Assembly (NCBI GenBank): GCA_963662175.1
Contig: OY759219.1
Span: 44,446,675 to 44,510,674 of the forward strand
Direction of reading: 5' to 3'
Length of the DNA stretch: 64,000 nt
Source of the DNA: Aradus depressus
Lineage: Eukaryota; Arthropoda; Insecta; Hemiptera; Aradidae
Shown one piece after another: positions 1-9,400 of this stretch; within the stretch, counting starts at the first letter, position 1, and the number at the start of each line of letters is the position of its first letter. The notes beneath the pieces are model-generated. The model was not told where the DNA came from. It did not search any database and saw only the letters and a list, made by a program, of their open reading frames with translations. A program made the translations under genes and the position numbers.

Positions 1-1496
1 TAAATCAACAATACTCCTTATTGTTTAATACCCTAATTCAAGACACTAACACTAGACTAAACAAATACTTTAACTCAGCCTCCAATATTTTAGACTCAAC
101 TCAAATAAATCAACAATACTCCTTATTGTTTAATACCTTAATTCAAGACACTAACACTAGACTAAACGAATACTTTAACTCAGCCTCCAATATTTTAGAC
201 TCAAGTCAAATAAATCAACAATACTCCTTATTGTTTAATATCTTAATTCAAGACACTAACACTAGACTAAACAAATACTTTAAATCAGCCTCCAATATTT
301 TAGACTCAACTCAAATAAATCAACAATACTCCTTATTGTTTAATACCCTAATTCAAGACACTAACACTAGACTAAACAAATACTTTAACTCAGCCTCCAA
401 TATTTTAGACTCAACTCAAATAAATCAACAATACTCCTTATTGTTTAATACCCTAATTCAAGACACTAACACTAGACTAAACAAATACTTTAACTCAGCC
501 TCCAATATTTTAAACTCAACTCAAATAAATCAACAATACTCCTTATTGTTTAATACCTTAATTCAAGACACTAACACTAGACTAAACGAATACTTTAACT
601 CAGCCTCCAATATATTAGACTCAACTCAAATAAATCAACAATACTCCTTATTGTTTAATACCCTAATTCAAGACACTAACACTAGACTAAACAAATACTT
701 TAACTCAGCCTCCAATATTTTAAACTCAACTCAAATAAATCAACAATACTCCTTATTGTTTAATACCTTAATTCAAGACACTAACACTAGACTAAACGAA
801 TACTTTAACTCAGCCTCCAATATATTAGACTCAACTCAAATAAATCAACAATACTCCTTATTGTTTAATACCCTAATTCAAGACACTAACACTAGACTAA
901 ACAAATACTTTAACTCAGCCTCCAATATTTTAGACTCAACTCAAATAAATCAACAATACTCCTTATTGTTTAATACCCTAATTCAAGACACTAACACTAG
1001 ACTAAACAAATACTTTAACTCAGCCTCCAATATTTTAGACTCAACTCAAATAAATCAACAATACTCCTTATTGTTTAATATCTTAATTCAAGACACTAAC
1101 ACTAGACTAAACAAATACTTTAACTCAGCCTCCAATATTTTAGACTCAACTCAAATAAATCAACAATACTCCTTATTGTTTAATATCTTAATTCAAGACA
1201 CTAACACTAGACTAAACAAATACTTTAACTCAGCCTCCAATATTTTAGACTCAACTCAAATAAATCAACAATACTCCTTATTGTTTAATACCCTAATTCA
1301 AGACACTAACACTAGACTAAACAAATACTTTAACTCAGCCTCCAATATTTTAGACTCAACTCAAATAAATCAACAATACTCCTTATTGTTTAATACCCTA
1401 ATTCAAGACACTAACACTAGACTAAACAAATACTTTAACTGAGCCTCCAATATTTTAGACTCAACTCAAATAAATCAACAATACTCCTTATTGTTT
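1..1496 (+). repeat. 105-bp satellite, array A, left part
   Basis: About 14 tandem 105-bp monomers, head to tail. The period is read directly: the motif TTGTTTAATA starts at 21, 126, 231 and so on. The commonest monomer has 43 A, 31 T, 26 C and 5 G on this strand. Array-A variants seen here are ATCTTAATTC for ACCCTAATTC, AACGAATAC for AACAAATAC, TTTAAATCAG, TTTTAAACTC and AATATATTAG. The last complete monomer carries AACTGAGCC (about 1440), the marker that ends an array-A higher-order repeat. The frame starting at 21 is open to 1442 but starts on TTG and has no ATG. The array continues at 6417 in the same phase, so LINE-1 is a simple insertion. Confidence 0.97.
1490..1496. repeat. LINE-1 target site duplication, left copy
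   Basis: ATTGTTT at the end of the left satellite arm is repeated at 6416-6422, where the array resumes. The unambiguous part is TTGTTT (6 bp), because the leading AT could also belong to the (CATT)n tail. It is monomer-derived sequence, and the satellite phase is preserved when one copy is removed. Confidence 0.8.
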
Positions 1497-1707
1497 CAGT
1501 ATCAACCTAGTTGCCGTACTACAAACATCTCACTCGTTCCCTCTCTCGTATTTTTGTGCTCTAATTGAATTTTTTTGTTTTGTTTTGTTTTAATAAGTCT
1601 TATTATACTTTTACTTAGTTCGTATTATTTACTTTTCTAATTTCAAATCTATTTTAATTCTCCTTCTTATTATTTTTCATATTTTTCTATTTCTTCTCCC
1701 TAATAAA
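1497..1707 (+). promoter_or_regulatory. LINE-1 5' UTR and probable internal promoter
   Basis: These 211 bp lie between the satellite junction and the ORF1 ATG. The element begins CAGT, which resembles the initiator at the first base of several insect LINEs with internal, TATA-less promoters. That start is visible; promoter activity is inferred by analogy. I could not identify a convincing downstream promoter element. The rest is T-rich with a TTTTG repeat near 1575-1590. No ORF of note lies here. Confidence 0.5.
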
Positions 1708-2691
1708 ATGGTGTCGTGCCCCGCATGCAACTCCTCTGTAAACAGAGAAAATAAAAAATCCCTTCAGTGCTGTGTCTGCACCTCAATCTATCACGGTGAG
1801 TGTTGTAACTTCTCTGACTGCGAACTTGAGTTTATGAGGTCCCAAAAGAAGCCCTGGACCTGCATCGGCTGCGAAAAAAAGAGAAAAGCGATCCCGACAT
1901 CTGAGCGACCAGCCAGCCCAGCTAGGGCCCAAGGTAAGCAAGACGATGTCCTGTCCTCCTTAGTGGCGGCCGTACATAATCTCTCACAACAAATTGAAGG
2001 CATGAAGGCGGTAATAAAAAATACCGTGGAAATTGATATCAAAGAAATTAAAGCGGCACTAAATTATAATAGTGAGCTCGTTTCCGAGACCGCTAATAAA
2101 CTGGGTAACATCGAGTCCAGCCTCAATAGACAAAACGAGAGGATTTCTGCCCTAGAGGCTGAAAATATATCATTAAAGGGACGTATCTCCGACATGGAGG
2201 TTTCGATGAATAGGATAGATCAGAACAGTAAGAGAAACTCGCTCGAAATCCGAGGGATACCGGCGAGGGCGGGGGAGAATGTGTTGGCCCTAATGAAGGA
2301 TGTGGGTGTGGGTCTGGGGCTGAGACTGGATGTTGTGGATATAGATTACATCCATAGAACCAGACCTCGGCCGGGAACCCAAGATTCGTCTATAATAGTT
2401 CGTTTTGTTCGACAGGAAACCAGAGACGAAATTATTCGTCTCAGAAAAGTTAAAAGGGACTTTACAACGAGACATATGGGCTGGCAAGATAATGATTCAC
2501 ACCGTGTATATATCAGTGAAGACCTTACACAATTCAACAAAAAAAATTATTATATGGCTAGGCAAAAAAAAAAAGAAGAAAAAATCAAATTTGTCTGGAT
2601 TTCTGGGGGGAAGGTATTATGCAGGAGGGATAATGGGACTCCCGTTATCCCAATATCTAGACCAGAGGATTTGGACGTTCACTTCCCATAA
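1708..2691 (+). CDS. LINE-1 ORF1 protein: PHD finger, coiled coil, FP-like C-terminal domain
   Basis: 327 residues, nucleic-acid-binding partner of the ORF2 protein in the retrotransposon RNP (role inferred from the family). Residues 4-55 form a C4-H-C3 PHD-type zinc finger: C4, C7, C21, C24, H29, C32, C52, C55. A low-complexity linker (about 58-80) leads to a long heptad-rich region (about 85-175), expected to be a coiled coil for oligomerisation. Residues about 178-250 resemble the small RNA-binding fold of LINE ORF1 proteins, with the segment NSLEIRGIP. The tail (about 262-325) matches the baculovirus FP-protein C-terminal domain found in many insect LINEs (VYISEDLT and KFVWISGGKV). The ATG at 1708 has A at -3 and G at +4. 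The C-terminal coding region holds A-runs of 8 and 11, which are prone to slippage. No truncation or frameshift is seen. Confidence 0.9.
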   Translation: MVSCPACNSSVNRENKKSLQCCVCTSIYHGECCNFSDCELEFMRSQKKPWTCIGCEKKRKAIPTSERPASPARAQGKQDDVLSSLVAAVHNLSQQIEGMKAVIKNTVEIDIKEIKAALNYNSELVSETANKLGNIESSLNRQNERISALEAENISLKGRISDMEVSMNRIDQNSKRNSLEIRGIPARAGENVLALMKDVGVGLGLRLDVVDIDYIHRTRPRPGTQDSSIIVRFVRQETRDEIIRLRKVKRDFTTRHMGWQDNDSHRVYISEDLTQFNKKNYYMARQKKKEEKIKFVWISGGKVLCRRDNGTPVIPISRPEDLDVHFP

Positions 2692-3238
2692 CAACAACAA
2701 TCAGGTCTCCCCCGGTCCCCCCACTCCTCCGCCAACTCTTTCTCCATCTTTACTCCAGTTGTCTTCGGTCATCTGTACCCCAACATCCTGATGCGGTTTC
2801 TCTCCGGCTCTTCACCTCTCTTCTCTTCCGTTTCGTGTTTTTCGGATTTCTTTTTATTTTGTATTTTTGTTTTCGATTGTACTCTTCAGTTTATTTTCGT
2901 TCACATGTTTCTCTTTATTATCAAACCAGGCCTTTCCTTTCTGTTATTGTCACTCACTAAGCTAGTATTTATTTATTTTTGTTTATGTTATTTATGTAAA
3001 TGTTCATTTTTCATTTTTTATCACCATGCTTGCAGAATTGTAAACACTATTCTTGTATATAATTTAACTTTGCCTACATTCCATTTTTTCATTTTACTTG
3101 CTTGTTCTCTTTTCCTATCAATTATTAATCAGTTTGGTATTATCACTCATGGGATCTCCTTTTCGATACATAGGACCAAGCCGTCTTCTCCTCTAACCCC
3201 TCACCTGCCCTATATATTACCTCCCTCCTCTCTTCACC
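2692..3238 (+). other. LINE-1 inter-ORF spacer
   Basis: A 547-bp spacer between the two ORFs, strongly T/C-rich on the sense strand, with no recognisable domain. An ATG-started frame of 152 codons (2791-3249) crosses it. Its product is hydrophobic and low in complexity, as expected from T-rich DNA, and its end overlaps the ORF2 start by 11 nt, so I do not call it a gene. How ORF2 is translated after such a long spacer is not evident; re-initiation or internal initiation are possibilities. Confidence 0.7.
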
Positions 3239-6043
3239 ATGTCCTATAATATATTAACCAGTTGTCATGTTAACGCCCAGTCCCTCTTCCCTCATTTTGA
3301 TGAGTTCTCAGACTTTTTCCAATCCCATACCTATCACCTGATTGGAATCTCCGAGACCTGGCTCACCCCTCTCATCCCTAACTCCGCTCTTCCTCTTCCT
3401 GGCTACACCCTGTTTCGTAATGACCGCTCCGGTCGGACTGGTGGGGGTGTGGGGGTCTATGTACATGACTCTCTCAGGGCCCGTGTTCTCGATTGTTCAT
3501 CTGACTCCCCTCTCCCACACGTCGAGTATATGTTACTGGAAGTAACAATTCGCCATGAAAAGTTGCTCTATGGTGTAGTCTACAGACCACCCACTATCCC
3601 CTTTGGCACCGACCTTGAATCCCTACTCCTAGCGTACCTCCCCATTTACTCCAATCTCATCCTTGCCGGAGATTTCAACTCAAACTTCCTCTCTGATTCC
3701 TATGATAAAAAGTACCTCCTCAACCTTTTTTACTCCCTCAATCTCTACTTAGTACCTTACTCTCCTACCCATCATACTCAGCATAGTCACACCTGGCTTG
3801 ACATCCATGTCATTGACTCCTCTGTTAAATTACTTTCCTCCTCCCAATTTCCTGTTCCTTTTCTCTCCGGCCATGATCTTATCTCTATTTCCTATGATCT
3901 CCAATCTCCTCCTTTTGTTAAAAAAACCATATCCTCGAGACATCTTTCCTCTATATCTCCTGAATCTCTACAGCAAGACCTTGATGCTATTGACTGGAGC
4001 CCAATATTCAATAGCCACTCCGTCGACGATATGGTTCAAGATCTGACGACAAATCTCATATTCGTGCTGGATAAACACGCGCCATTGCAGGAATCTCGAA
4101 TCCGACGGCCCCCTGCACCATGGCTAACTCCTGAAATCAGAAGTTTTATGAAGAATAGAGACTCTGCAAGGCGCAAATTTGTCCGCAGTCACTCTTCCAC
4201 GGATTATGAGATTTACAAAGGTCTACGTAACCGAACCCAGTCTTTACAAAGAAGAGCTAAGGTTGAATACTTCCACAGGGTCTTGTCTGAAGCTCCTAAT
4301 CCTAAATCCAAATGGTCCCTTCTCCGCAACCTATCCTTAGTCAAATCAAAACAGTGCTCCTCCAATATTCCTTGCTCTCCTGATACTCTAAACCACTTTT
4401 TCACTTCATCACCTAATACAAATTCTCCCCCTACCCCCTTGCCTCCTAATCTAACTTTCAATCCAAATTCCTTCTTTTTTTCCTATATACATCCTGAAGA
4501 TCTTCTCAATAGCATCCTTAAATCCCGTACAAACGCCTACGGTCCAGACAATGTCCCCGTAAAATTGATCAAATGCGCCCTCCCCTCCATCCTTCCTGTC
4601 CTCCTTCACATCTACAACTTCTCCCTGCAGAACTCAGTTTTCCCGACTGCTTGGAAATCAGCTATTGTCCTCCCCCTAAATAAAATTCCTAATCCCTCTT
4701 CTCCAAAAGATCTCCGGCCAATATCTATCCTTTCCAACCTCTCCAAACCCTTAGAACGAATAGCCCAATCCCAACTATCCTCCTATCTTGAAACCAACCA
4801 AATCTTAAATCCCCTACAGTCCGGCTTCCGTCCTTGCTTAAGCACTCAATCCGCTCTCCTAAAAGTTACCAATGACCTCCAACTAGCCATAGACAACAGA
4901 CAGGTTACTCTGCTCGTACTTTTCGACTTCACTAAAGCCTTTGACACCGTTGACCACAGCATCCTCCTCTCCAAGCTCCACAATACCCACCTTTCCAGCA
5001 GTGCTGTTCGCTGGTTTCAGTCCTTCCTCTCCGGTCGTTCTCAGTCAGTTCTCGTCCCAAATCTCCCTCCCTCTTCCTTTCTGCCAGTTAATTCTGGGGT
5101 CCCTCAAGGCTCATCCCTTTCTCCTACCCTTTTCTCTATCTTCATAAATGACCTCCCCAATTCCATCAAACACTCCAATTATCACCTTTATGCCGATGAC
5201 TTCCAAATGTATCTCTCCTTCCACCCCTCCACCGCTCTTGCTGCTTACGACAAGATGATGGAGGACATCCTTGGTATCACAGACTGGGCTTCCAAGAATG
5301 GACTGACACTGAACGCTGAGAAGACTAAAGCCATTGTGATAGGTAACCATAAACTACTAAACTCCCTTACTGACTTACCTCCATTAAGACTACATGACTC
5401 CGATATTGAATACTGCACCAGTGTAAAAAATCTTGGATTGATCCTTGATCAAACCCTCTCCTGGAAAGACCATGTTTCTCACATCTCCAACCGCTCCTTC
5501 AAAACCCTCTACTTCCTCAAACGCCTTCGTCACCTTCTTCCCACGAAAACCCGTCAGCTGTTGGTATCCTCTCTTGTTTTCCCCTACTTTGATTATGCTT
5601 GCCTCGCATATGGAGGACTGTCTGGTGAGCTCGACATGAAACTAAAGCGAGTCATGAACTCCTTTCTAAGATTCATCTTCGGGCTCCCCAGACACTCCTC
5701 TATTACTAGTTCCTATACCGACCTAAAATGGCTCTTCCCATCCTCTCGTCGACAATATTTCCTTGGCTCCTTCCTCTATCAAACCATATCTTCCCAAAAG
5801 CCCTCCTACATCTTCCAAATGCTCCAATTTAAATCCCATATCCACCAGAAAGTCACTAGATCCCGCCCCTCGGATCTTTACCTCCCTTCCCACAGGACAA
5901 CAACCTACCACAACTCTTTCCTTATCCAAGCTAACTCCCTCTGGAACTCTCTCCCTCTCCAGATCCGCCATGCTCCTTCTCTTCTTTCATTTAAGTCCTT
6001 ACTTTTCCATTATCTCCTAACTCAACAAACCTCTGATTCCTAA
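3239..6043 (+). CDS. LINE-1 ORF2: APE-type endonuclease and reverse transcriptase
   Basis: 934 residues. It nicks target DNA and reverse-transcribes the element RNA from the nick. Endonuclease, about 8-220: HVNAQS with N12, ISETW with E39, GDFN at 144-147, and HTWLDIHVID near 184-193. The final motif, SDH in most APE-type nucleases, reads S210-G211-H212-D213, so the Asp before the catalytic His is Gly. Reverse transcriptase, about 430-720: YGPDNVP, LRPISIL, the metal-binding block FDFTKAFD (D563), SGVPQGSSLSP and YADD at 651-654. The C-terminal region (about 725-925) contains NLGLILDQTLSWKDH, a DYACLAYG segment and the NSLWNSLP motif typical of CR1/L2-group ORF2. There is no RNase H domain. 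The ATG is preceded by CACC (A at -3). The frame is complete, which argues for recent insertion. Confidence 0.93.
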   Translation: MSYNILTSCHVNAQSLFPHFDEFSDFFQSHTYHLIGISETWLTPLIPNSALPLPGYTLFRNDRSGRTGGGVGVYVHDSLRARVLDCSSDSPLPHVEYMLLEVTIRHEKLLYGVVYRPPTIPFGTDLESLLLAYLPIYSNLILAGDFNSNFLSDSYDKKYLLNLFYSLNLYLVPYSPTHHTQHSHTWLDIHVIDSSVKLLSSSQFPVPFLSGHDLISISYDLQSPPFVKKTISSRHLSSISPESLQQDLDAIDWSPIFNSHSVDDMVQDLTTNLIFVLDKHAPLQESRIRRPPAPWLTPEIRSFMKNRDSARRKFVRSHSSTDYEIYKGLRNRTQSLQRRAKVEYFHRVLSEAPNPKSKWSLLRNLSLVKSKQCSSNIPCSPDTLNHFFTSSPNTNSPPTPLPPNLTFNPNSFFFSYIHPEDLLNSILKSRTNAYGPDNVPVKLIKCALPSILPVLLHIYNFSLQNSVFPTAWKSAIVLPLNKIPNPSSPKDLRPISILSNLSKPLERIAQSQLSSYLETNQILNPLQSGFRPCLSTQSALLKVTNDLQLAIDNRQVTLLVLFDFTKAFDTVDHSILLSKLHNTHLSSSAVRWFQSFLSGRSQSVLVPNLPPSSFLPVNSGVPQGSSLSPTLFSIFINDLPNSIKHSNYHLYADDFQMYLSFHPSTALAAYDKMMEDILGITDWASKNGLTLNAEKTKAIVIGNHKLLNSLTDLPPLRLHDSDIEYCTSVKNLGLILDQTLSWKDHVSHISNRSFKTLYFLKRLRHLLPTKTRQLLVSSLVFPYFDYACLAYGGLSGELDMKLKRVMNSFLRFIFGLPRHSSITSSYTDLKWLFPSSRRQYFLGSFLYQTISSQKPSYIFQMLQFKSHIHQKVTRSRPSDLYLPSHRTTTYHNSFLIQANSLWNSLPLQIRHAPSLLSFKSLLFHYLLTQQTSDS

Positions 6044-6370
6044 GGCGGGCTCCTATGAGATAGTTCTAGTCTTCCTATAAGTCTCTCACTCCACTGGACA
6101 GATTGTCACACTCCAGTTTCATCTGCCCAGTTTTTTTGCGATTAAATTCATATATAACTCACTATTGTTATTATGTTTTACATTATTATTCATATTTTGT
6201 TTTTTTCTTATTTTTATCATTAATTTTCACCAGTTTTTTATTGTTTTAATCATTGCCTCTCTCTAACATTTTATATTTATTACTAGAGACCTCTTTTCCT
6301 TTATTTTTATTCTGTCTCAATGGGTCGATACTTGTACTCTTTTATCTACTTCTTATGTTATTATTCTTAG

Positions 6371-6384
6371 GGGACGAAAGTCCC
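6371..6384 (+). promoter_or_regulatory. LINE-1 3'-terminal hairpin with GAAA tetraloop
   Basis: GGGAC (6371-6375) pairs with GTCCC (6380-6384) around the loop GAAA (6376-6379), a GNRA-type tetraloop. It lies just upstream of AATAAA and the CATT tail. The pairing is visible. Its role as a recognition structure for target-primed reverse transcription is inferred from the conserved 3' stem-loops of L2/CR1-type LINEs. Confidence 0.7.
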
Positions 6385-6386
6385 AG

Positions 6387-6392
6387 AATAAA
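6387..6392 (+). terminator. LINE-1 polyadenylation signal AATAAA
   Basis: A canonical AATAAA 11 bp before the first CATT unit at the end of the element. It could direct 3' end formation of the element RNA. This element ends in a microsatellite rather than poly(A), so the signal may be incidental. Confidence 0.5.
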
Positions 6393-6402
6393 GATTATTT
6401 TT

Positions 6403-6418
6403 CATTCATTCATTCATT
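6403..6418 (+). repeat. (CATT)4 tail of LINE-1
   Basis: Four CATT units close the element. The last two or three bases overlap the target duplication, so the exact junction is ambiguous. Short tandem tails of this kind arise at the 3' end of CR1/L2-group LINEs during target-primed reverse transcription. Confidence 0.85.
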
Positions 6419-6422
6419 GTTT
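6416..6422. repeat. LINE-1 target site duplication, right copy
   Basis: ATTGTTT, identical to 1490-1496. The satellite resumes at once with AATATCTTAATTC, the monomer type that follows the TGA-marked monomer in every other array-A copy. This confirms that the two flanks were adjacent before insertion. Confidence 0.8.
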
Positions 6423-9400
6423 AATATCTTAATTCAAGACACTAACACTAGACTAAACAAATTCTTTAACTCAGCCTCCAATATTTTAGACTCAACTCAA
6501 ATAAATCAACAATACTCCTTATTGTTTAATATCATAATTCAAGACACTAACACTAGACTAAACAAATACTTTAACTCAGCCTCCAATATTTTAGACTCAA
6601 CTCAAATAAATCAACGATACTCCTTATTGTTTAATACCTTAATTCAAGACACTAACACTAGACTAAACAAATACTTTAACTCAGCCTCCAATATTTTAGA
6701 CTCAACTCAAATAAATCAACAATACTCCTTATTGTTTAATACCCTAATTCAAGACACTAACACTAGACTAAACAAATACTTTAACTCAGCCTCCAATATT
6801 TTAGACTCAACTCAAATAAATCAATAATACTCCTTATTGTTTAATACCCTAGTTCAAGACACTAACACTAGACTAAACAAATACTTTAACTCAGCCTCCA
6901 ATATTTTAGACTCAACTCAAATAAATCAACAATACTCCTTATTGTTTAATACCCTAATTCAAGACACTAACACTAGACTAAACAAATACTTTAACTCAGC
7001 CTCCAATATTTTAGACTCAACTCAAATAAATCAACAATACTCCTTATTGTTTAATACCCTTATTCAAGACACTAACACTAGACTAAACAAATACTTTAAC
7101 TCAGCCTCCAATATTTTAGACTCAACTCAAATAAATCAACAATACTCCTTATTGTTTAATTTCTTAATTCAAGACACTAACACTAGACTAAACAAATACT
7201 TTAACTCAGCCTCCAATATTTTAGACTCAACTCAAATAAATCAACAATACTCCTTATTGTTTAATACCTTAATTCAAGACACTAACACTAGACTAAACAA
7301 ATACTTTAACTCAGCCTCCAATATTTTAGACTTAACTCAAATAAATCAACAATACTCCTTATTGTTTAATACCTTAATTCAAGACACTAACACTAGACTA
7401 AACAAATACTTTAACTCAGCCTCCAATATTTTAGACTCAACTCAAATAAATCAACAATACTCCTTATTGTTTAATATCTTAATTCAAGACACTAACACTA
7501 GACTAAACAAATACTTTAACTCAGCCTCCAATATTTTAGACTCAACTCAAATAAATCAACAATACTCCTTATTGTTTAATACCCTAATTCAAGACACTAA
7601 CACTAGACTAAACAAATACTTTAACTCAGCCTCCAATATTTTAGACTTAACTCAAATATATCAACAATACTCCTTATTGTTTAATACCTTAATTCAAGAC
7701 ACTAACACTAGACTAAACGAATACTTTAACTCAGCCTCCAATATTTTAGACTCAACTCAAATAAATCAACAATACTCCTTATTGTTTAATATCTTAATTC
7801 AAGACACTAACACTAGACTAAACAAATACTTTAATCAGCCTCCAATATTTTAGACTCAACTCAAATAAATCAACAATACTCCTTATTGTTTAATACCCTA
7901 ATTCAAGACACTAACACTAGACTAAACAAATACTTTAACTCAGCATCCAATATTTTAGACTCAACTCAAATAAATCAACAATACTCCTTATTGTTTAATA
8001 CCCTAATTCAAGACAGTAACACTAGACTAAACAAATACTTTAACTCAGCCTCCAATATTTTAGACTCAACTCAAATAAATCAACAATACTCCTTATTGTT
8101 TAATACCCTAATTCAAGACACTAACACTAGACTAAACAAATACTTTAACTCAGCCTCCAATATTTTAGACTCAACTCAAATAAATCAACAATACTCCTTA
8201 TTGTTTAATACCCTAATTCAAGACACTAACACTAGACTAAACAAATACTTTAACTCAGCCTCCAATATTTTAGACTCAACTCAAATAAATCAACAATACT
8301 CCTTATTGTTTAATATCTTAATTCAAGACACTAACACTAGACTAAACAAATTCTTTAACTCAGCCTCCAATATTTTAGACTCAACTCAAATAAATCAACA
8401 ATACTCCTTATTGTTTAATATCATAATTCAAGACACTAACACTAGACTACACAAATACTTTAACTCAGCCTCCAATATTTTAGACTCAACTCAAATAAAT
8501 CAACGATACTCCTTATTGTTTAATACCTTAATTCAAGACACTAACACTAGACTAAACAAATACTTTAACTCAGCCTCCAATATTTTAGACTCAACTCAAA
8601 TAAATCAACAATACTCCTTATTGTTTAATACCCCAATTCAAGACACTAACACTAGACTAAACAAATACTTTAACTCAGCCTCCAATATTTTAGACTCAAC
8701 TCAAATAAATCAATAATACTCCTTATTGTTTAATACCCTAATTCAAGACACTAACACTAGACTAAACAAATACTTTAACTCAGCCTCCAATATTTTAGAC
8801 TCAACTCAAATAAATCAACAATACTCCTTATTGTTTAATACCCTAATTCAAGACACTAACACTAGACTAAACAAATACTTTAACTCAGCCTCCAATATTT
8901 TAGACTCAACTCAAATAAATCAACAATACTCCTTATTGTTTAATACCCTTATTCAAGACACTAACACTAGACTAAACAAATACTTTAACTCAGCCTCCAA
9001 TATTTTAGACTCAACTCAAATAAATCAACAATACTCCTTATTGTTTAATTTCTTAATTCAAGACACTAACACTAGACTAAACAAATACTTTAACTCAGCC
9101 TCCAATATTTTAGACTCAACTCAAATAAATCAACAATACTCCTTATTGTTTAATACCTTAATTCAAGACACTAACACTAGACTAAACAAATACTTTAACT
9201 CAGCCTCCAATATTTTAGACTTAACTCAAATAAATCAACAATACTCCTTATTGTTTAATACCTTAATTCAAGACACTAACACTAGACTAAACAAATACTT
9301 TAACTCAGCCTCCAATATTTTAGACTCAACTCAAATAAATCAACAATACTCCTTATTGTTTAATATCTTAATTCAAGACACTAACACTAGACTAAACAAA

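Larger units (their letters stand above)
6044..6402 (+). other. LINE-1 3' UTR
   Basis: About 360 bp after the ORF2 stop. It contains no ORF and is T-rich from about 6165 on. Its last 35 bp carry the terminal hairpin and polyadenylation signal listed separately, then the CATT tail. In related LINEs the extreme 3' end is the part the reverse transcriptase recognises. Confidence 0.8.
1497..6415 (+). mobile_element. LINE-1: full-length CR1/L2-group-like non-LTR retrotransposon
   Basis: An element of about 4.9 kb inserted in the satellite. In order: a 5' UTR starting CAGT, ORF1 (PHD finger, coiled coil, FP-like domain), a 547-bp T-rich spacer, ORF2 (endonuclease and reverse transcriptase), and a 3' UTR ending in a GAAA-loop hairpin, AATAAA and four CATT units. 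A 6-7 bp target duplication flanks it. Both ORFs are intact, so it may be competent or recently so. The lack of RNase H, the ORF2 C-terminal region and the microsatellite tail fit the CR1/L2/Daphne/Crack group rather than Jockey, I or R1; the exact clade cannot be fixed by eye. It copies itself by target-primed reverse transcription. The satellite on each side belongs to the same higher-order repeat, so it arrived after that repeat had formed. Confidence 0.93.

Noticed and set aside
2405..2791. 128-codon alternative frame in LINE-1 ORF1
   Set aside because: It shadows the FP-like domain in another frame, and the domain evidence lies in the ORF1 frame.
2791..3249. ATG-started 152-codon frame between the LINE-1 ORFs
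   Set aside because: Low-complexity hydrophobic product of T-rich DNA, no known domain, and its end overlaps the ORF2 start.
4213..5971. Minus-strand frames across LINE-1 ORF2
   Set aside because: Antisense shadows of the reverse transcriptase gene without recognisable features.
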